Below, in pieces: positions 43,959 through 54,436 of a stretch of 64,000 bases of DNA (the stretch's first letter is position 1; every line of letters starts with the position of its first letter). The DNA comes from Brachycybe producta. Lineage: Eukaryota; Arthropoda; Diplopoda; Playtdesmida; Andrognathidae. Below the pieces are notes generated by a model. That model was not told where the DNA came from and did no database searches. It worked only from the letters and a program-made list of their open reading frames with translations. The stretch covers positions 124,001-188,000 of the forward strand of contig JAUPFP010000099.1 of the NCBI GenBank assembly GCA_036925085.1, given 5' to 3'. A program made the position numbers and the translations under genes.

Positions 43959-46111
43959 GAGTTGAAGTTAAAGTTGAAGTTGAAGTTCAAGTTGAAGTTC
44001 AAGTTGAAGTTCAAGTTGAAGTTCAAGTTGAAGTTCAAGTTGAAGTTGAAGTTGAAATTGAAGTTGAAGTTGAAGTTGAAGTTGAAGTTAAAGTTGAGTT
44101 TGAAGTTGAAGTTGAAGTTGAAGTTGAAGTTGATGTTGAAGTTGAATTCAGAGTTGAAGTTGAAGTCGAAGTTAAATTTCAAGTTGAAGCTGAAGTTCAA
44201 GTTGAAGTTCAAGTTGAAGTTCAAGTTGAAGTTCAAGTTGAAGTTCAAGTTGAAGTTCAAGTTGAAGTTAAAGTTGAAGTTCAAGTTGAAGTTCAAGTTG
44301 AAGTTCAAGTTGAAGTTCAAGTTGAAGTTCAAGTTGAAGTTCAAGTTGAAGTTCAAGTTGAAGTTCAAGTTGAAGTTTAAGTTGAAGTTCAAGTTGAAGT
44401 TCAAGTTGAAGTCAAAGTTAAATTTCAAGTTGAATCTGAAGTTGAAGTTGAAGTTGAAGTTGAAGTTGAAGTTAAAGTTGAGTTTGAAGTTAAAGTTGAA
44501 GTTGAAGTTGAAGTCGAAGTTGAAGTTGATGTTGAAGTTGAATTCAGAGTTGAAGTTGAAGTCGAAGTTAAATTTCAAGTTGAAGCTGAAGTTCAAGTTG
44601 ATGTTCAAGTTGAAGTTCAAGTTGAAGTTCAAGTTGAAGTTCAAGTTGAAGTACAAGTTGAATTTCAAGTTGAAGTTCAAGTTGAAGTTCAAGTTGAAGT
44701 TCAAGTTGAAGTTCAAGTTGAAGTTCAAGTTGAAGTTCAAGTTGAAGTTCAAGTTGAAGTTCAAGTTGAAGTACAAGTTGAAGTTCAAGTTGAAGTTCAA
44801 GTTCAAGTTGAAGTTCAAGTTGAAGTTCAAGTTGAAGTTCAAGTTGAAGTTCAAGTTGAAGTTCAAGTTGAAGTTCAAGTTGAAGTTCAAGTTGAAGTTC
44901 AAGTTGAAGTTCAAGTTGAAGTTCAAGTTGAAGTTAAAGTTAAAGTTGAAGTTGAAGTTGAAGTCGAAGTTAAATTTCAAGTTGAAGCTGAAGTTCAAGT
45001 TGAAGTTCAAGTTGAAGTTCAAGTTGAAGTTCAAGTTGAAGTTCAAGTTGAAGTTCAAGTTGAAGTTCAAGTTGAAGTTCAAGTTGAAGTTCAAGTTGAA
45101 GTTCAAGTTGAAGTTCAAGTTGAAGTTCAAGTTGAAGTTCAAGTTGAAGTTCAAGTTGAAGTTCAAGTTGAAGTTCAAGTTGAAGTTCAAGTTGAAGTTC
45201 AAGTTGAAGTTCAAGTTGAAGTTCAAGTTGAAGTTCAAGTTGAAGTTCAAGTTGAAGTTCAAGTTGAAGTTCAAGTTGAAGTACAAGTTGAAGTTCAAGT
45301 TGAAGTTCAAGTTGAAGTTGAAGTTGAAGTTCAAGTTGAAGTCGAAGTTAAATTTCAAGTTAAGGTTGAAGTTGAAGTTGAAGTTGAAGTTCAAGTTGCA
45401 GTTCAAGTTGAAGTTCAAGTTGAAGTTCAAGTTGAAGTCAAAGTTAAATTTCAAGTTGAATATGAAGTTGAAGTTGAAGTTGAAATTGAAGTTGAAGTTG
45501 AAGTTGAAGTTAAAGTTGAGTTTGAAGTTAAAGTTGAAGTTGAAGTTGAAGTTGAAGTTGAAGTTGAAGTTGAAGTTGATGTTGAAGTTGAATTCAGAGT
45601 TGAAGTTGAAGTCGAAGTTAAATTTCAAGTTGAAGCTGAAGTTCAAGTTGATGTTCAAGTTGAAGTTCAAGTTGAAGTTGAAGTTGAAGTTCAAGTTGAA
45701 GTACAAGTTGATGTTCAAGTTGAAGTTCAAGTTGAAGTTCAAGTTCAAGTTCAAGTTCAAGTTCAAGTTGAAGTACAAGTTGAATTTCAAGTTGAAGTTC
45801 AAGTTGAAGTTCAAGTTGAAGTTCAAGTTGAAGTTAAAGTTGAAGTTCAAGTTGAAGTTCAAGTTGAAGTTCAAGTTGAAGTTCAAGTTGAAGTTCAAGT
45901 TGAAGTTCAAGTTGAAGTTCAAGTTGAAGTTCAAGTTGAAGTTCAAGTTGAAGTACAAGTTGAAGTTCAAGTTGAAGTTCAAGTTGCAGTTCAAGTTGAA
46001 GTCGAAGTTAAATTTCAAGTTGAGGTTGAAGTTGAAGTTGAAGTTGAAGTTGAAGTTGAAATTGCAGTTGAAGTTGAAATTGAATTTAAAGTTGGAGTTG
46101 AAGTTGAAGTT
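43959..46111. repeat. Full B+A higher-order unit, 2153 bp
   Basis: EcoRI motifs lie at +185, +581 and +1631 from the slip. The B part joins the A part near 44936 at a pair of AAAGTT hexamers without a slip between them. A CAAGTT run near 45739-45768 replaces GAAGTT hexamers. It is the first clear copy of the 2.2 kb unit that dominates the right end. Confidence 0.9.
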
Positions 46112-47274
46112 GAGTTGAAGTTAAAGTTGAAGTTGAAGTTCAAGTTGAAGTTCAAGTTGAAGTTCAAGTTGAAGTTCAAGTTGAAGTTCAAGTTGAAGTT
46201 GAAGTTGAAATTGAAGTTGAAGTTGAAGTTGAAGTTGAAGTTAAAGTTGAGTTTGAAGTTGAAGTTGAAGTTGAAGTTGAAGTTGATGTTGAAGTTGAAT
46301 TCAGAGTTGAAGTTGAAGTCGAAGTTAAATTTCAAGTTGAAGCTGAAGTTCAAGTTGAAGTTCAAGTTGAAGTTCAAGTTGAAGTTCAAGTTGAAGTTCA
46401 AGTTGAAGTTCAAGTTGAAGTTCAAGTTGAAGTTCAAGTTGAAGTTCAAGTTGAAGTTCAAGTTGAAGTTCAAGTTGAAGTTCAAGTTGAAGTTCAAGTT
46501 GAAGTTTAAGTTGAAGTTCAAGTTGAAGTTCAAGTTGAAGTCAAAGTTAAATTTCAAGTTGAATCTGAAGTTGAAGTTGAAGTTGAAATTGAAGTTGAAG
46601 TTGAAGTTGAAGTTAAAGTTGAGTTTGAAGTTAAAGTTGAAGTTGAAGTTGAAGTCGAAGTTGAAGTTGATGTTGAAGTTGAATTCAGAGTTGAAGTTGA
46701 AGTCGAAGTTAAATTTCAAGTTGAAGCTGAAGTTCAAGTTGATGTTCAAGTTGAAGTTCAAGTTGAAGTTCAAGTTGAAGTTCAAGTTGAAGTACAAGTT
46801 GAATTTCAAGTTGAAGTTCAAGTTGAAGTTCAAGTTGAAGTTCAAGTTGAAGTTCAAGTTGAAGTTCAAGTTGAAGTTCAAGTTGAAGTTCAAGTTGAAG
46901 TTCAAGTTGAAGTTCAAGTTGAAGTACAAGTTGAAGTTCAAGTTGAAGTTCAAGTTCAAGTTGAAGTTCAAGTTGAAGTTCAAGTTGAAGTTCAAGTTGA
47001 AGTTCAAGTTGAAGTTCAAGTTGAAGTTCAAGTTGAAGTTCAAGTTGAAGTTCAAGTTGAAGTTCAAGTTGAAGTTCAAGTTGAAGTTCAAGTTGAAGTT
47101 CAAGTTGAAGTTCAAGTTTAAGTTCAAGTTGAAGTTCAAGTTGAAGTTCAAGTTGAAGTTCAAGTTGAAGTTCAAGTTGAAGTTCAAGTTGAAGTTCAAG
47201 TTGAAGTTCAAGTTGAAGTTCAAGTTGAAGTTCAAGTTCAAGTTCAAGTTGAAGTTCAAGTTGAAGTTCAAGTT

Positions 47275-47340
47275 GACGTTCAAGTTGACGTTCAAGTTGA
47301 CGTTCAAGTTGACGTTCAAGTTGACGTTCAAGTTTACGTT
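47275..47340. repeat. GACGTT cluster 4 (five units plus TACGTT)
   Basis: Five GACGTT followed by a terminal TACGTT at 47335. The terminal variant is shared with cluster 6. Confidence 0.93.
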
Positions 47341-47706
47341 CAAGTTGAAGTTCAAGTTGAAGTTCAAGTTGAAGTTCAAGTTGAAGTTCAAGTTGAAGTT
47401 CAAGTTGAAGTTCAAGTTGAAGTTCAAGTTGAAGTTCAAGTTGAAGTTCAAGTTGAAGTTCAAGTTGAAGTTCAAGTTGAAGTTAAAGTTGAAGTTCAAG
47501 TTGAAGTTCAAGTTGAAGTTCAAGTTGAAGTTCAAGTTGAAGTTCAAGTTAAAGTTCAAGTTGAAGTACAAGTTGAAGTTAAAGTTGAAGTTCAAGTTGA
47601 AGTTCAAGTTGAAGTTCAAGTTGAAGTTCAAGTTGAAGTTCAAGTTGAAGTTCAAGTTGAAGTTCAAGTTGAAGTTCAAGTTGAAGTTCAAGTTGAAGTT
47701 CAAGTT

Positions 47707-47748
47707 GACGTTCAAGTTGACGTTCAAGTTGAAGTTCAAGTTGACGTT
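47707..47748. repeat. GACGTT cluster 5 (pattern 1,1,0,1)
   Basis: GACGTT at 47707, 47719 and 47743 with plain GAAGTT at 47731. The same interrupted pattern recurs in cluster 7. Confidence 0.92.
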
Positions 47749-48018
47749 CAAGTTGAAGTTCAAGTTGAAGTTCAAGTTGAAGTTCAAGTTGAAGTTCAAG
47801 TTGAAGTTCAAGTTGAAGTTCAAGTTGAAGTTCAAGTTGAAGTACAAGTTGAAGTTCAAGTTGAAGTTCAAGTTGAAGTTCAAGTTGAAGTTGAAGTTGA
47901 AGTTCAAGTTGAAGTCGAAGTTAAATTTCAAGTTGAGGTTGAAGTTGAAGTTGAAGTTGAAGTTGAAATTGCAGTTGAAGTTGAAATTGAATTTAAAGTT
48001 GGAGTTGAAGTTGAAGTT

Positions 48019-48761
48019 GAGTTGAAGTTGAAGTTAATGTTGAAGTTGAAGTTCAAGTTGAAGTTCAAGTTGAAGTTCAAGTTGAAGTTCAAGTTGAAGT
48101 TCAAGTTGAAGTTCAAGTTGAAGTTGAAGTTGAAATTGAAGTTGAAGTTGAAGTTGAAGTTGAAGTTAAAGTTGAAGTTCAAGTTCAAGTTGAAGTACAA
48201 GTTGAATTTCAAGTTGAAGTTCAAGTTGAAGTTCAAGTTGAAGTTCAAGTTGAAGTTAAATTTCAAGTTGAAGCTGAAGTTCAAGTTGATGTTCAAGTTG
48301 AAGTTCAAGTTGAAGTTGAAGTTGAAGTTCAAGTTGAAGTACAAGTTGATGTTCAAGTTGAAGTTCAAGTTGAAGTTCAAGTTGAAGTTGAAGTTCAAGT
48401 TCAAGTTGAAGTACAAGTTGAATTTCAAGTTGAAGTTCAAGTTGAAGTTCAAGTTGAAGTTCAAGTTGAAGTTCAAGTTGAAGTTCAAGTTGAAGTTCAA
48501 GTTGAAGTTCAAGTTGAAGTTCAAGTTGAAGTTCAAGTTGAAGTTCAAGTTGAAGTTCAAGTTGAAGTTCAAGTTGAAGTTCAAGTTGAAGTTCAAGTTG
48601 AAGTACAAGTTGAAGTTCAAGTTGAAGTTCAAGTTGCAGTTCAAGTTGAAGTCGAAGTTAAATTTCAAGTTGAGGTTGAAGTTGAAGTTGAAGTTGAAGT
48701 TGAAGTTGAAATTGCAGTTGAAGTTGAAATTGAATTTAAAGTTGGAGTTGAAGTTGAAGTT
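48019..48761. repeat. Short B-module block with internal deletion
   Basis: The block starts with the AATGTT subtype. After the GAAATT segment it jumps to GAAGTA/GAATTT and then to GAAGTT/AAATTT/GAAGCT, GATGTT segments and GCAGTT. Both EcoRI motifs, GAGTTT and the long array are missing. At 743 bp it is the shortest block and still fits -1 modulo 6, so the deletions removed whole hexamers. Confidence 0.86.
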
Positions 48762-49894
48762 GAGTTGAAGTTAAAGTTGAAGTTGAAGTTCAAGTTGAAG
48801 TTCAAGTTGAAGTTCAAGTTGAAGTTCAAGTTGAAGTTCAAGTTGAAGTTCAAGTTGAAATTGAAGTTGAAGTTGAAGTTGAAGTTGAAGTTAAAGTTGA
48901 GTTTGAAGTTGAAGTTGAAGTTGAAGTTGAAGTTGATGTTGAAGTTGAATTCAGAGTTGAAGTTGAAGTCGAAGTTAAATTTCAAGTTGAAGCTGAAGTT
49001 CAAGTTGAAGTTCAAGTTGAAGTTCAAGTTGAAGTTCAAGTTGAAGTTCAAGTTGAAGTTCAAGTTGAAGTTCAAGTTGAAGTTCAAGTTGAAGTTCAAG
49101 TTGAAGTTCAAGTTGAAGTTCAAGTTGAAGTTCAAGTTGAAGTTCAAGTTAAAGTTGAAGTTGAAGTTTAAGTTGAAGTTCAAGTTGAAGTTCAAGTTGA
49201 AGTCAAAGTTAAATTTCAAGTTGAATCTGAAGTTGAAGTTGAAGTTGAAATTGAAGTTGAAGTTGAAGTTGAAGTTAAAGTTGAGTTTGAAGTTAAAGTT
49301 GAAGTTGAAGTTGAAGTCGAAGTTGAAGTTGATGTTGAAGTTGAATTCAGAGTTGAAGTTGAAGTCGAAGTTAAATTTCAAGTTGAAGCTGAAGTTCAAG
49401 TTGATGTTCAAGTTGAAGTTCAAGTTGAAGTTCAAGTTGAAGTTCAAGTTGAAGTACAAGTTGAATTTCAAGTTGAAGTTCAAGTTGAAGTTCAAGTTGA
49501 AGTTCAAGTTGAAGTTCAAGTTGAAGTTCAAGTTGAAGTTCAAGTTGAAGTTCAAGTTGAAGTTCAAGTTGAAGTACAAGTTGAAGTTGAAGTTGAAGTT
49601 CAAGTTCAAGTTGAAGTTCAAGTTCAAGTTGAAGTTCAAGTTGAAGTTCAAGTTGAAGTTCAAGTTGAAGTTCAAGTTGAAGTTCAAGTTGAAGTTCAAG
49701 TTGAAGTTCAAGTTGAAGTTCAAGTTGAAGTTCAAGTTGAAGTTCAAGTTGAAGTTCAAGTTGAAGTTCAAGTTGAAGTTCAAGTTGAAGTTCAAGTTGA
49801 AGTTCAAGTTGAAGTTCAAGTTGAAGTTCAAGTTGAAGTTCAAGTTGAAGTTGAAGTTGAAGTTGAAGTTGAAGTTCAAGTTGAAGTTCAAGTT

Positions 49895-49972
49895 GACGTT
49901 CAAGTTGACGTTCAAGTTGACGTTCAAGTTGACGTTCAAGTTGACGTTCAAGTTGACGTTCAAGTTTACGTT
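49895..49972. repeat. GACGTT cluster 6 (six units plus TACGTT)
   Basis: Six GACGTT and a terminal TACGTT at 49967. One 12-mer longer than cluster 4, its duplicate. Confidence 0.93.
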
Positions 49973-50326
49973 CAAGTTGAAGTTCAAGTTGAAGTTCAAG
50001 TTGAAGTTCAAGTTGAAGTTCAAGTTGAAGTTCAAGTTGAAGTTCAAGTTGAAGTTCAAGTTGAAGTTCAAGTTGAAGTTCAAGTTGAAGTTAAAGTTGA
50101 AGTTCAAGTTGAAGTTCAAGTTGAAGTTCAAGTTGAAGTTCAAGTTGAAGTTCAAGTTGAAGTTCAAGTTAAAGTTCAAGTTGAAGTACAAGTTGAAGTT
50201 AAAGTTGAAGTTCAAGTTGAAGTTCAAGTTGAAGTTCAAGTTGAAGTTCAAGTTGAAGTTCAAGTTGAAGTTCAAGTTGAAGTTCAAGTTGAAGTTCAAG
50301 TTGAAGTTCAAGTTGAAGTTCAAGTT

Positions 50327-50368
50327 GACGTTCAAGTTGACGTTCAAGTTGAAGTTCAAGTTGACGTT
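50327..50368. repeat. GACGTT cluster 7 (pattern 1,1,0,1)
   Basis: GACGTT at 50327, 50339 and 50363 with GAAGTT at 50351, identical in pattern to cluster 5. It lies 432 bp after the start of cluster 6, exactly as cluster 5 follows cluster 4. Confidence 0.92.
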
Positions 50369-51597
50369 CAAGTTGAAGTTCAAGTTGAAGTTCAAGTTGA
50401 AGTTCAAGTTGAAGTTCAAGTTGAAGTTCAAGTTGAAGTTCAAGTTGAAGTACAAGTTGAAGTTCAAGTTGAAGTTCAAGTTGAAGTTCAAGTTGAAGTT
50501 GAAGTTGAAGTTCAAGTTGAAGTCGAAGTTAAATTTCAAGTTGAGGTTGAAGTTGAAGTTGAAGTTGAAGTTGAAATTGCAGTTGAAGTTGAAATTGAAT
50601 TTAAAGTTGGAGTTGAAGTTGAAGTTGAGTTGAAGTTGAAGTTAATGTTGAAGTTGAAGTTCAAGTTGAAGTTCAAGTTGAAGTTCAAGTTGAAGTTCAA
50701 GTTGAAGTTCAAGTTGAAGTTCAAGTTGAAGTTGAAGTTGAAATTGAAGTTGAAGTTGAAGTTGAAGTTGAAGTTAAAGTTGAGTTTGAAGTTGAAATTG
50801 AAGTTGAAGTTGAAGTTGATGTTGAAGTTGAATTCAGAGTTGAAGTTGAAGTCGAAGTTAAATTTCAAGTTGAAGCTGAAGTTCAAGTTGAAGTTCAAGT
50901 TGAAGTTCAAGTTGAAGTTCAAGTTGAAGTTCAAGTTGAAGTTCAAGTTGAAGTTCAAGTTGAAGTTCAAGTTGAAGTTCAAGTTGAAGTTCAAGTTGAA
51001 GTTCAAGTTGAAGTTCAAGTTGAAGTTCAAGTTGAAGTTCAAGTTGAAGTTTAAGTTGAAGTTCAAGTTGAAGTTCAAGTTGAAGTCAAAGTTAAATTTC
51101 AAGTTGAATCTGAAGTTGAAGTTGAAGTTGAAATTGAAGTTGAAGTTGAAGTTGAAGTTAAAGTTGAGTTTGAAGTTAAAGTTGAAGTTGAAGTTGAAGT
51201 CAAAGTTGAAGTTGATGTTGAAGTTGAATTCAGAGTTGAAGTTGAAGTCGAAGTTAAATTTCAAGTTGAAGCTGAAGTTCAAGTTGATGTTCAAGTTGAA
51301 GTTCAAGTTGAAGTTCAAGTTGAAGTTCAAGTTGAAGTTCAAGTTGAAGTACAAGTTGAATTTCAAGTTGAAGTTCAAGTTGAAGTTCAAGTTGAAGTTC
51401 AAGTTGAAGTTCAAGTTGAAGTTCAAGTTGAAGTTCAAGTTGAAGTTCAAGTTGAAGTTCAAGTTGAAGTTCAAGTTGAAGTTCAAGTTGAAGTTCAAGT
51501 TGAAGTTCAAGTTGAAGTTCAAGTTGAAGTTCAAGTTGAAGTTCAAGTTGAAGTTCAAGTTGAAGTTCAAGTTGAAGTTCAAGTTGAAGTTCAAGTT

Positions 51598-51651
51598 GAC
51601 GTTCAAGTTGACGTTCAAGTTGACGTTCAAGTTGACGTTCAAGTTGACGTT
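51598..51651. repeat. GACGTT cluster 8 (five units)
   Basis: Five uninterrupted GACGTT with no TACGTT end. It sits in an AATGTT-subtype B block upstream of the split C element. Confidence 0.92.
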
Positions 51652-52257
51652 CAAGTTGAAGTTCAAGTTGAAGTTCAAGTTGAAGTTCAAGTTGAAGTTC
51701 AAGTTGAAGTTCAAGTTGAAGTTCAAGTTGAAGTTCAAGTTGAAGTTCAAGTTGAAGTTAAAGTTGAAGTTAAAGTTGAAGTTCAAGTTGAAGTTCAAGT
51801 TGAAGTTCAAGTTGAAGTTCAAGTTGAAGTTCAAGTTGAAGTTCAAGTTGAAGTTCAAGTTGAAGTACAAGTTGAAGTTAAAGTTGAAATTGAAGTTGAA
51901 GCTGAAATTGAAGTTCAAGTTGAAGTTCAAGTTGAAGTTCAAGTTGAAGTTCAAGTTGAAGTTCAAGTTGAAGTTCAAGTTGAAGTTCAAGTTGAAGTTC
52001 AAGTTGAAGTTCAAGTTGAAGTTGAAGTTGAAGTTGAAGTTGAAGTTCAAGTTGAAGTTCAAGTTGAAGTCAAAGTTAAATTTCAAGTTGAATCTGAAGT
52101 TGAAGTTGAAGTTGAAATTGAAGTTGAAGTTGAAGTTGAAGTTAAAGTTGAGTTTGAAGTTAAAGTTGAAGTTGAAGTTGAAGTCGAAGTTGAAGTTGAT
52201 GTTGAAGTTGCAGTTAAACTTAAAGTTAAAATTGAAGTTGAAGTTTAAGTTGAAGTT

Positions 52258-52287
52258 GCAGTTGAAATTGCAGTTGACATTTAAGTT
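52258..52287. repeat. C element core 23, detached from its head
   Basis: The tail of a split C element (AAACTT-AAAGTT lineage, with TAAGTT). Its upstream half begins right after a GATGTT-GAAGTT hexamer pair of B type. Confidence 0.88.
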
Positions 52288-52617
52288 GAAGTTGAAGTTG
52301 AAACTAAAGTTGAAGTTGAAGTTCAAGTTCAAGTTCAAGTTCAAGTTCAAGTTCAAGTTCAAGTTCAAGTTCAAGTTGAAGTTCAAGTTGAAGATCAAGT
52401 TGAAGTTCAAGTTGAAGTTCAAGTTGAAGTTCAAGTTGATGTTCAAGTTGAAGTTCAAGTTGAAGTTCAAGTTGAAGTTCAAGTTGAAGTTCAAGTTAAA
52501 GTTCAAGTTGAAGTACAAGTTGAAGTTAAAGTTGAAATTGAAGTTGAAGCTGAAGTTGAAGTTAAAGTTGCAGTTAAACTTAAAGTTAAAATTGAAGTTG
52601 AAGTTTAAGTTGAAGTT

Positions 52618-52647
52618 GCAGTTGAAATTGCAGTTGACATTTAAGTT
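52618..52647. repeat. C element core 24, last in window
   Basis: AAACTT-AAAGTT lineage with TAAGTT, 360 bp after core 23; J follows at 270 bp. Confidence 0.9.
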
Positions 52648-52905
52648 GAAGTTGAAGTTGAAACTAAAGTTGAAGTTGAAGTTCAAGTTCAAGTTCAAGT
52701 TCAAGTTCAAGTTCAAGTTCAAGTTCAAGTTCAAGTTGAAGTTCAAGTTGAAGATCAAGTTGAAGTTAAAGTTGAAGTTCAAGTTGAAGTTCAAGTTGAA
52801 GTTCAAGTTGAAGTTCAAGTTGAAGTTCAAGTTGAAGTTCAAGTTGAAGTCGAAGTTAAATTTCAAGTTGAATCTGAAGTTGAAGTTGAAGTTGAAGTTG
52901 AAGTC

Positions 52906-53117
52906 AGAGTTGAACTTTGAAGTCAATGTTTAATTTCAAGTTGAAGTTCAAGTTGAAGTTCAAGTTGAAGTTCAAGTTGAAGTTCAAGTTGAAGTTCAAG
53001 TTGAAGTTCAAGTTGAAGTTCAAGTTGAAGTCGAAGTTAAATTTCAAGTTGAATCTGAAGTTGAAGTTGAAGTTGAAGTTGAAGTCAGAGTTGAACTTTG
53101 AAGTCAATGTTTAATTT
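52906..53117. repeat. J pair, 181-bp spacing, last in window
   Basis: No J motif occurs in the remaining 10.9 kb. Confidence 0.91.
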
Positions 53118-53399
53118 CAAGTTGAAGTTCAAGTTGAAGTTGAAGTTCAAGTTGAAGTTCAAGTTGAAGTTCAAGTTGAAGTTCAAGTTGAAGTTCAAGT
53201 TGAAGTTCAAGTTGAAGTTCAAGTTGAAGTTCAAGTTGAAGTTCAAGTTGAAGTCGAAGTTAAATTTCAAGTTGAATCTGAAGTTGAAGTTGAAGTTCAA
53301 GTTGAAGTTGAAGTTGAAGTTGAAGTTAAAGTTGAAGTTGAAGTTGAAATTGCAGTTGAAGTTGAAATTGAATTTAAAGTTGGAGTTGAAGTTGAAGTT

Positions 53400-54436
53400 G
53401 AGTTGAAGTTGAAGTTAAAGTTAAAGTTGAAGTTGAAGTTGAAGTCGAAGTTAAATTTCAAGTTGAAGCTGAAGTTGAAGTTGAAGTTGAAGTTGAAGTT
53501 CAAGTTGAAGTTCAAGTTGAAGTTCAAGTTGAAGTTCAAGTTGAAGTTCAAGTTGAAGTTCAAGTTGAAGTTCAAGTTGAAGTTCAAGTTGAAGTTCAAG
53601 TTGAAGTTCAAGTTGAAGTTCAAGTTGAAGTTCAAGTTGAAGTTCAAGTTGAAGTCGAAGTTAAATTTCAAGTTAAGGTTGAAGTTGAAGTTGAAGTTGA
53701 AGTTCAAGTTGCAGTTCAAGTTGAAGTTCAAGTTGAAGTTCAAGTTGAAGTCAAAGTTAAATTTCAAGTTGAATATGAAGTTGAAGTTGAAGTTGAAATT
53801 GAAGTTGAAGTTGAAGTTGAAGTTAAAGTTGAGTTTGAAGTTAAAGTTGAAGTTGAAGTTGAAGTTGAAGTTGAAGTTGAAGTTGATGTTGAAGTTGAAT
53901 TCAGAGTTGAAGTTGAAGTCGAAGTTAAATTTCAAGTTGAAGCTGAAGTTCAAGTTGATGTTCAAGTTGAAGTTCAAGTTGAAGTTGAAGTTGAAGTTCA
54001 AGTTGAAGTACAAGTTGATGTTCAAGTTGAAGTTCAAGTTGAAGTTCAAGTTGAAGTTGAAGTTGAAGTTCAAGTTGAAGTACAAGTTGAATTTCAAGTT
54101 GAAGTTCAAGTTGAAGTTCAAGTTGAAGTTCAAGTTGAAGTTCAAGTTGAAGTTCAAGTTGAAGTTCAAGTTGAAGTTCAAGTTGAAGTTCAAGTTGAAG
54201 TTCAAGTTGAAGTTCAAGTTGAAGTTCAAGTTGAAGTTCAAGTTGAAGTTCAAGTTGAAGTTCAAGTTGAAGTTCAAGTTGAAGTACAAGTTGAAGTTCA
54301 AGTTGAAGTTCAAGTTGCAGTTCAAGTTGAAGTCGAAGTTAAATTTCAAGTTGAGGTTGAAGTTGAAGTTGAAGTTGAAGTTGAAATTGCAGTTGAAGTT
54401 GAAATTGAATTTAAAGTTGGAGTTGAAGTTGAAGTT
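53400..54436. repeat. A-module block with one EcoRI motif, shortened
   Basis: The array spans about 53495-53652 and, unlike sister A-modules, runs straight into GAAGTC/AAATTT/AAGGTT without GAAGTA between. EcoRI is at 53897. The length is 1037 bp against 1187-1193 for other A blocks. Confidence 0.87.

Larger units (their letters stand above)
46112..48018. repeat. B-module block with two GACGTT clusters
   Basis: EcoRI lies at +185 and +569, a TAAGTT inside the long array at +1007, and GACGTT clusters at +1163 and +1595. The block at 48762 repeats the clusters at +1133 and +1565. The block at 62820 repeats +1007 and +1163 exactly. Confidence 0.9.
48762..50626. repeat. B-module block with two GACGTT clusters, duplicate of 46112
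   Basis: EcoRI at +185 and +581, then clusters at 49895-49972 and 50327-50368 with the same internal patterns as 47275 and 47707. It is 42 bp shorter overall than its partner. AAAGTT and GAAGTT-only hexamers near 49151-49168 and 49580-49600 are private. Confidence 0.9.
50627..53399. repeat. B-module block with GACGTT cluster, split C element, second C and J pair
   Basis: EcoRI at 50830 and 51226 and five GACGTT at 51598-51651 are followed by the head of a C element (about 51863-51914). Next is about 296 bp of array and B-type sequence, and then the C tail (GACATT 52276). A second C (52636) and a J pair (52906, 53087) close the block. This is the last C/J material in the window. Confidence 0.87.
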
